Source of the DNA: Pisolithus tinctorius
Taxonomy: Eukaryota > Basidiomycota > Agaricomycetes > Boletales > Pisolithaceae
Length of the DNA: 64,000 nucleotides
Reading direction: 5' to 3'
Assembly (NCBI GenBank): GCA_024663395.1
Contig: JANFAH010000029.1
Span: 773,209-837,208 of the forward strand
In this document: one piece after another, positions 1 through 10,799 of the stretch
How positions within the stretch are numbered: the first letter of the stretch is position 1
Layout of the letters: the number at the start of each line of letters is the position of its first letter
Notes under the pieces: model-generated
What the model was told of the DNA's origin: nothing
The model's database searches: none
The model's input: the letters and a program-made list of their open reading frames with translations, nothing else
Made by a program: the position numbers and the translations under genes

Positions 1-3000
1 ATACAAGGTTCAACAGCAGAGATGTATGGAAAACCCGACGGTCGCGCTTCATTTTTGCTTGTTGTCTGCAACCATTCTTCATTTGGAAATTTGTACTTTG
101 CGACTTTCAATTTTCCACTTTGTATTTTTCACCTCGCAGTTTTGCACTTTGCACTTTTCATTTTTCACTTTGTGCTTTTCACTAGAACAGGGCCGTCGCC
201 GCCGGCAGGCGATGCACACACCAAATGCACCACACGAACCAGGCAACATACGTGCTGTGAATACGATGTACAGTTCAAGCTGTAAGTGCTGCTGTATGTG
301 ATGCCGGCTGGTGGGATTTGCCGTGCGGAGTTGATTTAGAGGCATATGCGCGGATATCGAAAAAAGCGTCTTATTTTCGGGCTGGAGTGACCTTGTAAAT
401 TGCAAACAGGGTGACTTTGCGGTTTTCACTTTTCCATTTTTCTCAGATGACTTAGTACTGACTTGGTCAATTTTTGCAAGTGAAAACTCGATTTCCGTAA
501 GTCGAAAATGTCGAAGTCAAAGTATCAAAAGTGCAATGTCAGCATGTCATGTGAGCCGAAACACTGGACGAGTAGTTCCACAATAAGATACGTGGGGGAA
601 TCGTTCTGGTAGGACATATTCCGAAGAGGTATTTCTGTTAACGTGTCCAAGCGTGTCGTTGTGACAGCGTTCCTCTTAGTGCGTCTGGGAAGATTCTGCG
701 TCATGAACTTCACGAGCGTGCTGCGTCAGATATGATATATGGTCAGATTGGAGTCCGTGGTAAACTGTGAAGACGGGTATTGCTGCGAGAGCGGTTTTCT
801 GTGCGCTATGTCTTACGACGGCGGGAGCACGTTGGAGCAGGAAGATTAGTCGGTTTGTTCGCCATATTCCGCTGTTTTTGGGACTCTATCTCGTCCCTAG
901 GAGACGCACCGCTTCCAACTTTGGGGCGCTCCCAATGCTGGAAGGTTGTTGCAAGGTAAATCACTTTTTCACGTTCGTTCCGTTGCAGTTTGATACTCAG
1001 GAAATGGCGCCTTTCTTGTTGGAATATGCCATTCGTCCGAGTCTGCTTGACTACCAACTGTCGAGTAGCGCAGAGAGACTGGTCGACGTCGTTGGTACGA
1101 CTGAGTCACGAGAGTAAGTTGCAAATAATTATATTTCCCCGATCACAGCGCACAAAAGGAATGGATTAATGTTCTGTGGCGAACGGAGAAATGGAACTAT
1201 GACAAAAGCAATTGCGACTGCTGCTGCTTTTATCACGGTTCGATTCCTCCGTTCGCCGATGACACAGCGATATCTCGGCCGACAAGGTCAACGACAAATC
1301 CTGTGCTTTACGTTGTTTGTTTCCATCCTGTGGCCGGAGATTCAAGTGTTAAGTGTTCCAATCCCATCATGTCGGTCACCGAAGCGCTCTTACGGACCCT
1401 TGTCCCCTTCCCGAAGTTACTCGTCGCCATTGCCAAACGATGTTCCTCTGCAACATTACATTTGCTGCGATGCCCCTTTTCGTTGTGGAACACATCAGCT
1501 CAGAAGTGGAAACGAGAACATTCGTCGGAAGACAACGCAGATCCGTCGAGATTGCCTGACATAGGTGCGGAGGTGGGTGCCAGTGTCGAGAGTGCTACGA
1601 TATTATGCTCCGAGGATTAAGGCTCGGCCTCGGGTCGCAGACTTTCGCCATGGGAACAGAGACAGTGAGCAGCTTTCTTGACAAGTCATGTGCTGTATCT
1701 TCATGGCCTGATGTCGGCGTCAAGCCCGCAGCTATGCTGTCTGCCGAGGGTAGAGGTTCCAACTTGAGCATTCCGCAACCCAGCGTGCGTTCCAGCACGA
1801 ATCTACTCGAGTCGAACCCCCCCAAATTATCTACCAACACACACGGCTGATTAGAGTGAGTACGTGACACCAGAGTCACGATCTTGGTGTCCAGACTGAC
1901 CATGTCGCATCCAAGTTTACAGGGCGGCGCACCTCCTATCAGCATAGTGCTATTACCGTTAGATCTATGGTTCTGGTTTATCTCACTCGACCGTCCCGGG
2001 ATTGTCAAACGCTCCCTGGGAGCTACACGGAGTCATCTTCACGCGGACGACAAGGAGTGGATAGTTTTCCCGCAGAAGTTTCAAAACGACGTCGACAACG
2101 TCACTTGAGTGTGACATACGTATCCGATACTGAGTTCTTGCAGGCTACCGTCCCGCTGAGCGGGAATCTCAGTTTTTTGAGTCTTATCTCCCAGAATGGG
2201 TTGTCGTACTTGCCTCAACGGCTTAGTTACTCGTCCCTCTTGTCTGCGTTGGGAAGTATCTGGGTGGGACTGGCGGTCCGTACACCGAGATTCTTGGTGA
2301 GTGATCATAAAGCTTGGTTCAATGGCCGGTCTCATTGAAGTAACATCCAGCCAGACTCCTCGATATTTTGTTTCGAAGTCATGGTATGTATACTAGCGCT
2401 CCCATTCGTTCTCTTCCTATATAGGTGCGTAAGAAGCGTGCTTCATTAGGTGTCACTATTCACGAGCACGTTTTATAGCATTATTTTTTTTATTTCCGCG
2501 CTCATTGCGCACTTCAGCACCAATACAGCGACGGAAGAGACTTTTGTAGCTAGTTTAGTCGTGGGCTTCCTGATCATGTGCCTCATTTTGTACTGGCTTA
2601 TCACGGTGCCCTCAGAGGTTTTGCCTGTGGAGGGTGCAGCAGGTGGAGGTCAGGCTTAATGACCTGAACATACGCCTTTTCATGATTCTAGAGAAGGGGA
2701 TACCTCCCGACAAGGTGGTCGACTAAGCCGCACAGATATCTCTTGATAGGTGCTACGAAAAGTGATCTGCTTGCGTAGATGCTTGAAGCTAACTTCGTCG
2801 AGTAGAAGGGAAACTTGTCTAAACCATGATCCTACAGTATCGGTACGTAGTATGTACATTGAATGTAGAACTGCATGCTTTGGCCCACCGTCGTCCGCTA
2901 TGGTTGTCCAAGCGGTACTCTCATTAAGTTTTGACCATTTTCCAAAGTTTATTTATGTCAGGTGACAGTAGTGACCTGAAAACCTGCCAGCCAGTCATAA

Positions 3001-3151
3001 ACGTGAGTAATAAATATCGTCTGTGCCGTGCAGCGTCAAACTATTAGGCAGTCGGACCGTGCACCACGCTGCACTGCCCAAAGGTTGGAGCCTACTCTCG
3101 TCCGCTTGCCCCGCCCCCACTGTTAGTGCACCAACAGGCAGCATTGGTACT
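1..3151. other. gene-poor stretch, no supported gene
   Basis: No reading frame here has a recognisable domain, and none is long. Several frames of 60-137 codons overlap on both strands, as expected by chance. Splice-like signals occur, so a decayed multi-exon gene cannot be excluded. The only frame with protein-like character is at 2450-2659 (+), where about 69 residues include two hydrophobic stretches, but it starts with GTG and matches nothing I recognise. The right border is the target duplication of the Copia-1 element. Confidence 0.5.
60..190. repeat. short pyrimidine-rich degenerate repeat
   Basis: A roughly 10-nt word of the type 'cactttgcac/ttttcacttt' recurs about ten times over this stretch, giving a T/C-rich strand asymmetry. 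This looks like a degenerate simple repeat. The frames crossing it are compositional artefacts. Confidence 0.55.
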
Positions 3152-3156
3152 CTTCA
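3152..3156. repeat. target-site duplication CTTCA, left copy (Copia-1)
   Basis: CTTCA stands directly outside the left LTR at 3152-3156 and again directly outside the right LTR at 8274-8278. A 5-bp duplication is usual for Copia integrase and confirms both element borders. Confidence 0.92.
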
Positions 3157-3496
3157 TGTTAGGAATGATGCGTGCGCGGTGACTGACGTTGGGGTGATTA
3201 GGTACAAGCGAGGTTGTGTACGAGGGTGCTCGGTTTGAGACTCAGCGTGCTCAGGCAGGAATGCGGGTCGACGAGGTGACGTTCTCGTCTCATAGGGATT
3301 CTATCCCCTGCGGTAGCTACCTTATATCTACGTCGTGTATTTGATATCTCGTCTGTTGGGGCGCATCCGCCCTTACTCCCGCCTTTGTATTTTTCACTTT
3401 GCTTGTCCCCCTTCTTGGGGTTATGACATATATCCCGCGCTCTCTGCGCGTCATCATTTCCTTATTTGGGTGTGACGGCAGGTTAGTATTCCTACA
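3157..3496 (-). repeat. 3' LTR of Copia-1
   Basis: A 340-bp repeat matching 7934-8273 in the same orientation. I count 11 differences between the two; ten are C/T or G/A changes within CpG dinucleotides. It starts with TG and ends with CA, with a short inverted terminal repeat. In element orientation this is the downstream LTR. Confidence 0.95.
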
Positions 3497-3505
3497 CTCC
3501 CCCTC
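3497..3505 (-). promoter_or_regulatory. polypurine tract of Copia-1
   Basis: On the minus strand the sequence immediately before the 3' LTR is GAGGGGGAG, a typical plus-strand priming site for LTR elements. The identical motif precedes the 3' LTR of both Copia-2 copies. Confidence 0.85.
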
Positions 3506-6500
3506 AAGCCGGGGTCATGCCCAAGGCTTCTCTGTTATGTTCGTGTTTCGGTCTGGTTAATGCTTTAGTGAAGATATCGGCCGTCATTTCGACCGTAGGG
3601 CAGTATTTTAAGTTAATTATTTCTCTCTTCGCGCAGTCACGAATAAAGTGATTTTTAGTATCAAAGTGTTTTGATCGTTGATGATATTGCGCATTTTTCG
3701 CAATCACTAGCGCTGATTGGTTATCGCCGTAGAGCGTTGTAGCCTCTAACTGTGGGCAATCTAGTTCACTCAGTAGGCTTCATAGCCATATAATTTCGCA
3801 CATTGCGTTCACCATCGATATGTATTCGGCTTCTGCCGTGGAGAGGGCCACGTGATTCTGTTTCTTTGAGTACCACGTGATCGCACCCTGGTTGAAGGTG
3901 GATACGTAGCCTGAGATTGATATCTGATTGTCGTCATTAGTGAAGTCAGCATCTGAATACATAATTAATTTATTGTGTTCGGGATGAGTTGGGTCAGCCT
4001 TATAGGCAATCCCATAGCTTTTAGTTCCCACTAGATATCTTAGTATTCTTTTTGCTGCCATCCAATGGGACAGGTTGGGATTTGCCGTAAAGGATGCGAG
4101 TCTGTTGACCGCATACGTTATGTCGGGCCTCATGGCCACTGATGCATACATTAGGTGCCCTATGAGTGTTGCGTAGTTGCCGCTAGGTACACCTTCGGCC
4201 TCGGTGTCACGTGGGCTTAGCCACGTGCCCGGATCGAGTGGAGTTTTGACTGGGTTTGCGTCGATCATTCCATATTTTTGTAGTAGTCCCTCGATATAGC
4301 ATGTCTGGCTGAGGGTAATTGTTCCATTGGTGCAATTTCGTGTGATCTCAATCCCAACTAGTTTACTTGGGTCTCCAAGGTCTGTTACCTTGAACATATT
4401 TTGTAGTTGTAATTTTAATTTAGTCATAAGTTCGGTAGTGTTGGTGACGAGTACTAGGTCGTCTACCCATACTGTAATGATCTCGATCGTAGTCGAGGTT
4501 TTTCTTATGTATACACAGGGATCGGGGTGGAGTCGAGCGAAGCCGACGGTTTGTAACTGGCCATTCAGCTCTTCGTTCCACTCTCGTCCGGATTGTTTCA
4601 GTCCGTATAATGTTTTAATTAATTTGCATAGGCGTCCGGTTTTGTCGTCGAAACCCTTGGGCTGTTCCATATATATTTCTTCTTTTAGTTTACTATTTAA
4701 GTATGCGCCTTTTACATCCATTTGTTGGATTTCCCAGTTTTGGCCATTGGCCAATGATAAGATAAGGCGTATTGTTTCTAGTCTAACGACTGGGGAATAG
4801 GTGTCGTTATAATCCATTCCCGGGACCTGGGAGTACCCCTTGGCAACTAATCTCGCCTTGTATTTTTGGAGTACCCCATCTTTATTGTATTTTCAGGTGA
4901 ATACCCATTTATTTGAGACGGGTTTGCACCCTTCCGGTGGATCTACTAATATCCACGTCCCTTTTTCACGCAATTGTTGTAGCTCGGCTTCTATGGCTTT
5001 TTGCCATTCCAGCCATTCAAGTGAGGCTTTAGCCTCTCATAGTGTTTTGGGGTCACCTTCCCCTAGTGTACTTTCATTAAATGCTAGGTACACTCGCTCC
5101 GCTGACGAGAGCTCGCGGTTCTCCGACGTTTGCTCATCATTTAGTAATTCATCCAAATCAGGTAATGGATTGTTCAGCACATTGTAATCGTGTGACGTCC
5201 GGGCCCTTTTGCTTCGCCTCATGGGCTCATCATGTGACTCTGTTTGTTTCCATTTTGGTTCCGCCTTGTTGCTGACAGTTCTTTCTCCCTCGCCTCCAGT
5301 GTCTCCCCCTGCAAGCGGCAGGTCTTGAGGAGGCAGGTTGATTTCTGGATGGAATCGATAGTTTCTCGAGGTACGTATTTGTCTTGTGCATGCGTCGAAG
5401 TACTGAACAGCACGTGGGCCATCTAGGAAGCCCACGAATGGGTGCGCATGCGATCTCGCATCCAGCTTGGAGATCGTTTGGTGCTCGTCGAGGATCCACA
5501 CACGTGTTCCAAACTCTTGCAAGTGTGATATGTTGGGCTCTTGCCCATGCCATCCCTTGTAGGGTGTTCTTTCATAGGTGCATGTCCACGCGCGATTGCG
5601 CACATAAACTGCATAATTTATGGCTTCGCACCACAGGGATTTCGGCATGTCTCTTGCCAGTAGCATCGCCCATCCAAGCTCTACGACGGTACGATTGAAT
5701 CGTTCAGCTACACTGTTCTGGGATGGCGAGTACGGTGCCATAGGTTCTAGCAGTATTCCTTTTTCTTTGCACCATGTTATCAGTGTGTTGTTGATGTATT
5801 CAGTCCCATTATCGCATCTGATTCGTTTAGGGAGTATGTCTTTCTGTCTTTCCAACATCTGCACGTATTCTTTCACGCGTTCTGTTGCCTCTCCCTTTTG
5901 TTTCATGTAGTATGTCGTAGCGTACCTTGTTGCATCATCGATAAATGATATATAGTATCAATGACCATGTATGGATGTCATCCGTGATGGCCCCCATACA
6001 TCCGTATGAGTTAATTCTCCCGCTGCCGAGGCCCGATGGGTTGCCTTGGATGGGTGAGGTTCACGTGTCTGTTTAGCGGCAGTGCACGCTTCGCAATTGA
6101 AATTGGGCGAATTCGGATCGACTTCGAACCCTTTCACTAACTTCTTATGGAACAGGCGGCACAGTCCGCTTATCCCAATATGGCCAAAGCGTTTATGCCA
6201 TGTTTTCCATGAGGTTGTTTCATCAGCAAGACTGGTTTGCTCGCTCCTCGTAGGTACTGTAAATTGTAGTTCGTATGAATGATTTTTCCTCTTCCCCAGT
6301 GTGATGACGTCCCCTGAGGAATTGCGCAACTCGATCTGGCCTCCTCCACTGATGGAGCGGCCACCTTGTGTGTCTAAGCGGCCAATTGAAAATAGGTTGC
6401 TAGGCGATGATGGCACATGTAACACATCACATAAATTAACAGTGACTGTCTGGTCACCTATTTGGCTATTCACCATGACTGTGCCACATCCAGGTACGGC

Positions 6501-7748
6501 AGCCGGCTTGGTACCTATTCCGGAGACTGTTTTGTCCGGTAGTACCTCATAGGTAGTGAATGCTTCGCAATGAGCACAGATGTGCGATGTTGTAGCGCTA
6601 TCAGCCAACCACACATACGCAGAATAAGTTTCTGATTTGGGAGACTTAGTATCTACACTTTCGGTAGAGGAGAATGCTACATCGTCTTTGGAGTCCGTAT
6701 TCTCCACTGCGTGATGCACTTTATCTGATCGTCCAGAGCGTCTACTAGACCGCTTCCTATCCCAATCTCTATCTCGGTCTCTAGATCTCTGTCTTTGCCA
6801 TTTATCTTTGTTATCCGGGTTGGTCCAACACTCCTGGGTAGTGTGGCCAAACCATCGGCAGTGCCCGCATTTGGGTTTGTTCTTGAAGCGGCACTCGGAA
6901 GTTCTGTGATTGGTGCGACCGCATATGTCACACAGGCCCAGATGATCGGCCTTACGTTTATTGCTCCCACCGCTCTTGGCATAGTACCCACTCTCTCCGC
7001 CTTCACATTTGCGGTGTTCCCATTCGGTGCGGAGTAATGATATTATTTCTTGCGTAGATATCTTGGTCATTTGTGAGTGCGACCCTCTGAGGAAGCCAGA
7101 GGTATAGCTATCCCACAAGGTAGGGAGTGACGACAGCAACACGGCCTGGAACTGGGGATCTGGCATGACATCACCCATTTCATACAGCCGGTTCTGCAAG
7201 TCACATAGTCTAGTGATATGATTGGGGAGGTCTGTATCCTCCTGCGCCTTGAGGCCATAGATCTCATGCCTAATAGTGGTGATGGACTGCTGGCCCTGGG
7301 TTTCATGTACCACATGTAGGTTACGCCACAACGTGGCACTAGTCTCCATCTCTGATTGGGCGTGGACGGTTTGGTCATTAGCGAGGTTTGCCATAAGCGT
7401 CACATATGCATGTTTGTCACGTTTCCACCAGGCATTCAATTCGTCCAGCAGGGTCTCGGACGGCTGTGGGTCATCTCCTGTCACCATCTCATACAGATCT
7501 TGGAGCTGAAGTATGGCGGCAATCTTCTTTTTTCACGCTGCCCAGTTATTAGAGGTGAGCTTTTCCGTCTTGACTATTTTCATCTCTCCCTCTCGTCCTC
7601 TTTCTCTAGACCTGGCTTGTCCCTTCCCCTTCGACAACGCTGTCGTCGACGTCGAGGACCCATCAATGACTATTGGTGAGTTGGGCGTTACCTGAGGCGT
7701 CCTCGAGGCACTAGCTGACGCTATCGGTGCTACAGGTGAGGGTGGCAT
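3504..7748 (-). pseudogene. Copia-1 gag-pol polyprotein, inactivated by five TGA codons
   Basis: A single frame of about 1415 codons starts at the ATG at 7748. Gag covers roughly residues 1-270, with zinc-knuckle cysteines (CDICGRTNH; KCGHCRWFGH) near 7000-6850. A protease-like site DSATT lies near 6590, where the usual glycine after DS is alanine. A GAG-pre-integrase region near 6150 is followed by the integrase core with a CDNGTEY motif near 5800. Reverse transcriptase ([19 protein letters not shown]) lies at about 4750-4350, and RNase H (LSTAEAEYI) near 3830. In-frame TGA codons sit at 7533-7535, 5958-5960, 5037-5039, 4893-4895 and 3780-3782, with no frameshift between them. Most stand where Copia proteins commonly have arginine, which suggests CGA to TGA change. 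Confidence 0.93.
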
Positions 7749-7921
7749 CGGTTCGTTGGTCTGTGCGTTAGGGGGTCTGTCCCCTTCGGGCGTCGTGCCT
7801 CACGGATTGGCCGGCACCCTTGCTCTCGACATCTCTATTCTCCCCCTCCTGGCAGATAAGCAGGTGGATCTTCTCGGCTCTATGTTGGTGGCTTGGCGAC
7901 GAGGTCAGTTATGAGCAGACG

Positions 7922-7933
7922 GGGCTCATAACC
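7922..7933 (-). promoter_or_regulatory. primer-binding site, half-tRNA(iMet) type (Copia-1)
   Basis: Directly inside the 5' LTR the minus strand reads GGTTATGAGCCC. This is complementary to the anticodon stem-loop side of eukaryotic initiator Met tRNA (GGGCUCAUAACC), not to a tRNA 3' end. Drosophila copia is known to use an internally cleaved initiator tRNA in this way. The same 12 bases occur in both Copia-2 copies. Confidence 0.82.
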
Positions 7934-8273
7934 TGTTAGGAATGATGCGTGTGCAGTGACTGACGTTGGGGTGATTAGGTACAAGTGAGGTTGTGTATGA
8001 GGGTGCTCGGTTTGAGACTCAGCGTGCTCAGGCAGGAATGCGGGTCGACGAGGTGACATTCTCGTCTCATAGGGATTCTATCCCCTGCGGTAGCTACCTT
8101 ATATCTATGTCGTGTATTTGATATCTCGTCTGTTGGGGCGCGTCCGCCCTTACTCCTGCCTTTGTATTTTTCACTTTGCTTGTCCCCCTTCTTGGGGTTA
8201 TGACATATATCCCGCGCTCTCTGCGCGTCATCGTTTCCTTATTTGGGTGTGACGGCGGGTTGGTATTCCTACA
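7934..8273 (-). repeat. 5' LTR of Copia-1
   Basis: The 340-bp partner of 3157-3496. It is followed on the outside by CTTCA at 8274-8278, the second target-site copy. In element orientation this LTR would hold the promoter. Confidence 0.95.
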
Positions 8274-8497
8274 CTTCACAACCTCCAGCAGTACATAAAT
8301 TACAGTCATTTACTGCACCTGATCTCTACATGTTCCAACCTCCCAGCTGCAGAAGCGCCAAGCCTTTCATTCCATAACCGACTCGTAAAGAATAAGCAGT
8401 ACAAAGAAAAGTACACTAAGTTACATTTATATGACGTGATTATATGAAGTCTATCACAACAAGAAATCCTATTCACCCTCCCTCGTTTCACGCTCCA

Positions 8498-10790
8498 TCA
8501 GATATCATACATAACCCGTTCTTCCAACCATGCACGGTCCGCCTCGCCCCAGATCACAACAGGCACCTTAACTTGTCCAGAGGCAGTACCCTTCGTCTTG
8601 ACCTTCCATTCTCTGAAGTCGCCGAATGTCCCAGGTCGAACCACCCGAACGCAGGGTACGCCGATTTTTCCCATTCGGCTATCTTTCAGGTAATTCTCGT
8701 TGTGTTTCTGCAGTTGGTCATGCAAGGCGTCAGGTACCACAGAAATGTTTTCACCTGAAAGAAATTTGGTTTTATTAGGCTGCGCTCGAACCCGGAGGGT
8801 GCGTCTCCCCAAAGAATACCCCGAGACTCACCAGCATTTCCTTGTAATTCTACAATGAATGCATACCGAGCAACAGCCTGACGGTAGTCAGGGGAAACGC
8901 AGAACTCTGAAACTCCTCCAAACAAGTCTGACGTTGCATCGACGACTTGGCGCAGCTGCGTTTCTGTTGTCACCTCGTTTGCAAGGCGGATGTGCATGCT
9001 AAAGATGATATATCCGCCATTGACTCGTGCATTCATGTACCAGGGAAGTTCGAACACTCACTTTCGCCGCTACAGTGAACGAGCAATCAGATACATCAAA
9101 CTGACTAGAAAGAAAGAAAGAAACGTACCTCGATGTACCTGATAAGGGGTTGTCCATCGCGAGGGTCGAATCCCGCAATCTCAACGACATCGCCAAGGCG
9201 ATACCGCCAGAATCCATCTCTCGTTGTCAGAACTACTTCGTATTTCTTTCCCGATTCGACGTTCCACTGATTCAAAAAGGGGTTGGCGCTTCGTGACAAA
9301 CACACAAAGCAAACAGAAACTCACAGATTGAGCGAGGTATTTGGATTCCTCCGGGTCTTCCACAGGTAGGAACTCGATGACGTCGTCGGAACCCACAAGC
9401 TTGTACAGGTTAAGGTCCCTTGGATCGTACGCCACAGCCAAAAATGCCTCGCTACTACCAATAGCCAACGTCTGCAGGGATACCTCAGGACCAATGTAAT
9501 GCCGGATCTACATGGTCGAGTGTGTCAGGACACACCAAAATACGGGACGAAGGGTTGTAACTTACCTCTGGGATGACGGTGGCAAATGGACCACTTGCAT
9601 TTGCCAGAATCGCACGCAGCTGTGGCCAAATCTGTTTGAACCATCCAGGAGTATCAGTTGCTTTTCCAATCCTGCGCAACTCCTCGGCACGACCTGGGTT
9701 TGGCTGAAGGAAACGCTGTAAAGAAAAGCGCAGAATCAGCGCCCGCACGGTGATGGCCTTTGACACTGCCGACGCAGAGACGTACCTGAAGATTATCCTT
9801 CACGGCCTCAATTCCGTCTATATCGGGTATGACGCCCGTTTCGACGCAGTGAACAAGATCCTCCCAATGATCGTCAACCGTGCGACATAAATCCCGGAAT
9901 GAAGTCGTGAATATGGTATTGATGGTCTCGAGTTTGGGTTCCACCAACGCAAAGAGAGCGTGCATGAAGAGGAACGATTTGTAGTGGGAGATAAAAGAGA
10001 CAGCGGCGGGCGACGAGTAGTTGGGAACTGTGAATGGGGGTTACTGGGGTGTTGCGCAGGAGAAGCAAGCTAAACTTACCCTTGAGAGTGGCAGAGAAAG
10101 CATCTCTTTCTACAGGCTGCAGGCAGATAGTATGGTGAGTTCAGCTAGCAAAACTGGTTTTTTCCTAATAGAACCTACCATATTGTTTTCTATGCGGCCC
10201 AAACCGCTCGTCAGCAAGCAAACGGGTATGTGTTTGGCTATATCTCCATCTTCATCAAGGGGAGTTACGACTTGACGGTACGCAAGGGAAATCATGATAC
10301 AGTTCTTGCCCGTTCCGTTCTTGCTCCGCGGGTCGGCAAGTCGGACAGTCTCAGTCGTCGCCCTTGACATGTGGTCTGGGTGACGGTATTTAGGGAAGTA
10401 CTTTGCTGCGCCTCCGGAGGTGCCCGAGGAGTGTGCAATAAAGATGGGAAGACCAGGCGCCATCAAGTTCTCCACCGAGGACTTGCTGCACGTGGGCTCG
10501 AAGAAGCGCGAGATAACGGGGAGATAGTCCTCGTAGACACTCAATCCTATGCTATTGTGATAGACCTCGAACAACTCTTCCACCGAGTGATCTAGAGCGT
10601 CTATTTGATTACCGCCATCGGCGAGATTAAGAGCAGCCCGGAACTGCTGTAGGGCGTCGGATTCCTTGAAGTAGGTAGTAGCAGAGTTGGTCTTCACGAG
10701 GTACGACAGTACGTCCAGCGCCTGTCCGCGAAGTCGCTCCGCAAGCTCTGGAGTGAGAGAGACAATGGGCACAGGGGGGAGGCTGTTCAT
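8498..10790 (-). CDS. GH3-family acyl-adenylate/amido synthetase-like protein
   Basis: A multi-exon gene whose exons read on without frame errors where I checked the joins. The ATG at 10790 opens an exon running to about 10179. Its adenylate-binding signature SSGTSGGAAKYFP matches the SSGTS[GT]G motif of the GH3 family. Later exons carry a helical region (HYKSFLFMHALFALVEPKLE, about 9965), the C-terminal domain (SSEAFLAVAYDPRD; LTTRDGFWRYRLGDVVEI at about 9215) and the tail ending at 8498. Introns of about 50 bp have GT-AG ends. GH3 enzymes use ATP to activate carboxylic acids such as jasmonate or auxin in plants and join them to amino acids. Fungal members exist but their substrates are not established, so the substrate here is unknown. 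It stands alone, with Copia-1 close downstream. Confidence 0.85.
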
Positions 10791-10799
10791 CTTGGTAGT

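Larger units (their letters stand above)
3157..8273 (-). mobile_element. Copia-1: full-length Ty1/Copia LTR retrotransposon
   Basis: The element is 5117 bp on the minus strand. Two LTRs of exactly 340 bp begin TGTTAGGAA and end TTCCTACA. They are flanked by CTTCA on both sides, with a primer-binding site inside the 5' LTR and a polypurine tract inside the 3' LTR. Internal coding order is gag, zinc knuckle, protease, integrase, reverse transcriptase, RNase H, which is the Copia order. One reading frame runs through nearly the whole interior and is broken only by TGA codons, so this copy cannot make its polyprotein. LTR identity is high apart from CpG sites, so the insertion is fairly young. 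Confidence 0.95.

Noticed and set aside
22..429. Overlapping frames of 87-116 codons at the window start
   Set aside because: They cover a T/C-rich simple repeat on both strands and have biased, meaningless composition.
767..2659. Multi-exon membrane protein gene
   Set aside because: Some GT-AG signals and hydrophobic stretches exist, but no consistent phase across segments and no family resemblance.
3504..7748. TGA recoding as a natural feature of Copia-1
   Set aside because: Host genes in the window use TGA as normal stops, the LTRs show CpG decay, and Copia-2 shows CGA/TGA pairs between copies, so mutation explains the stops.
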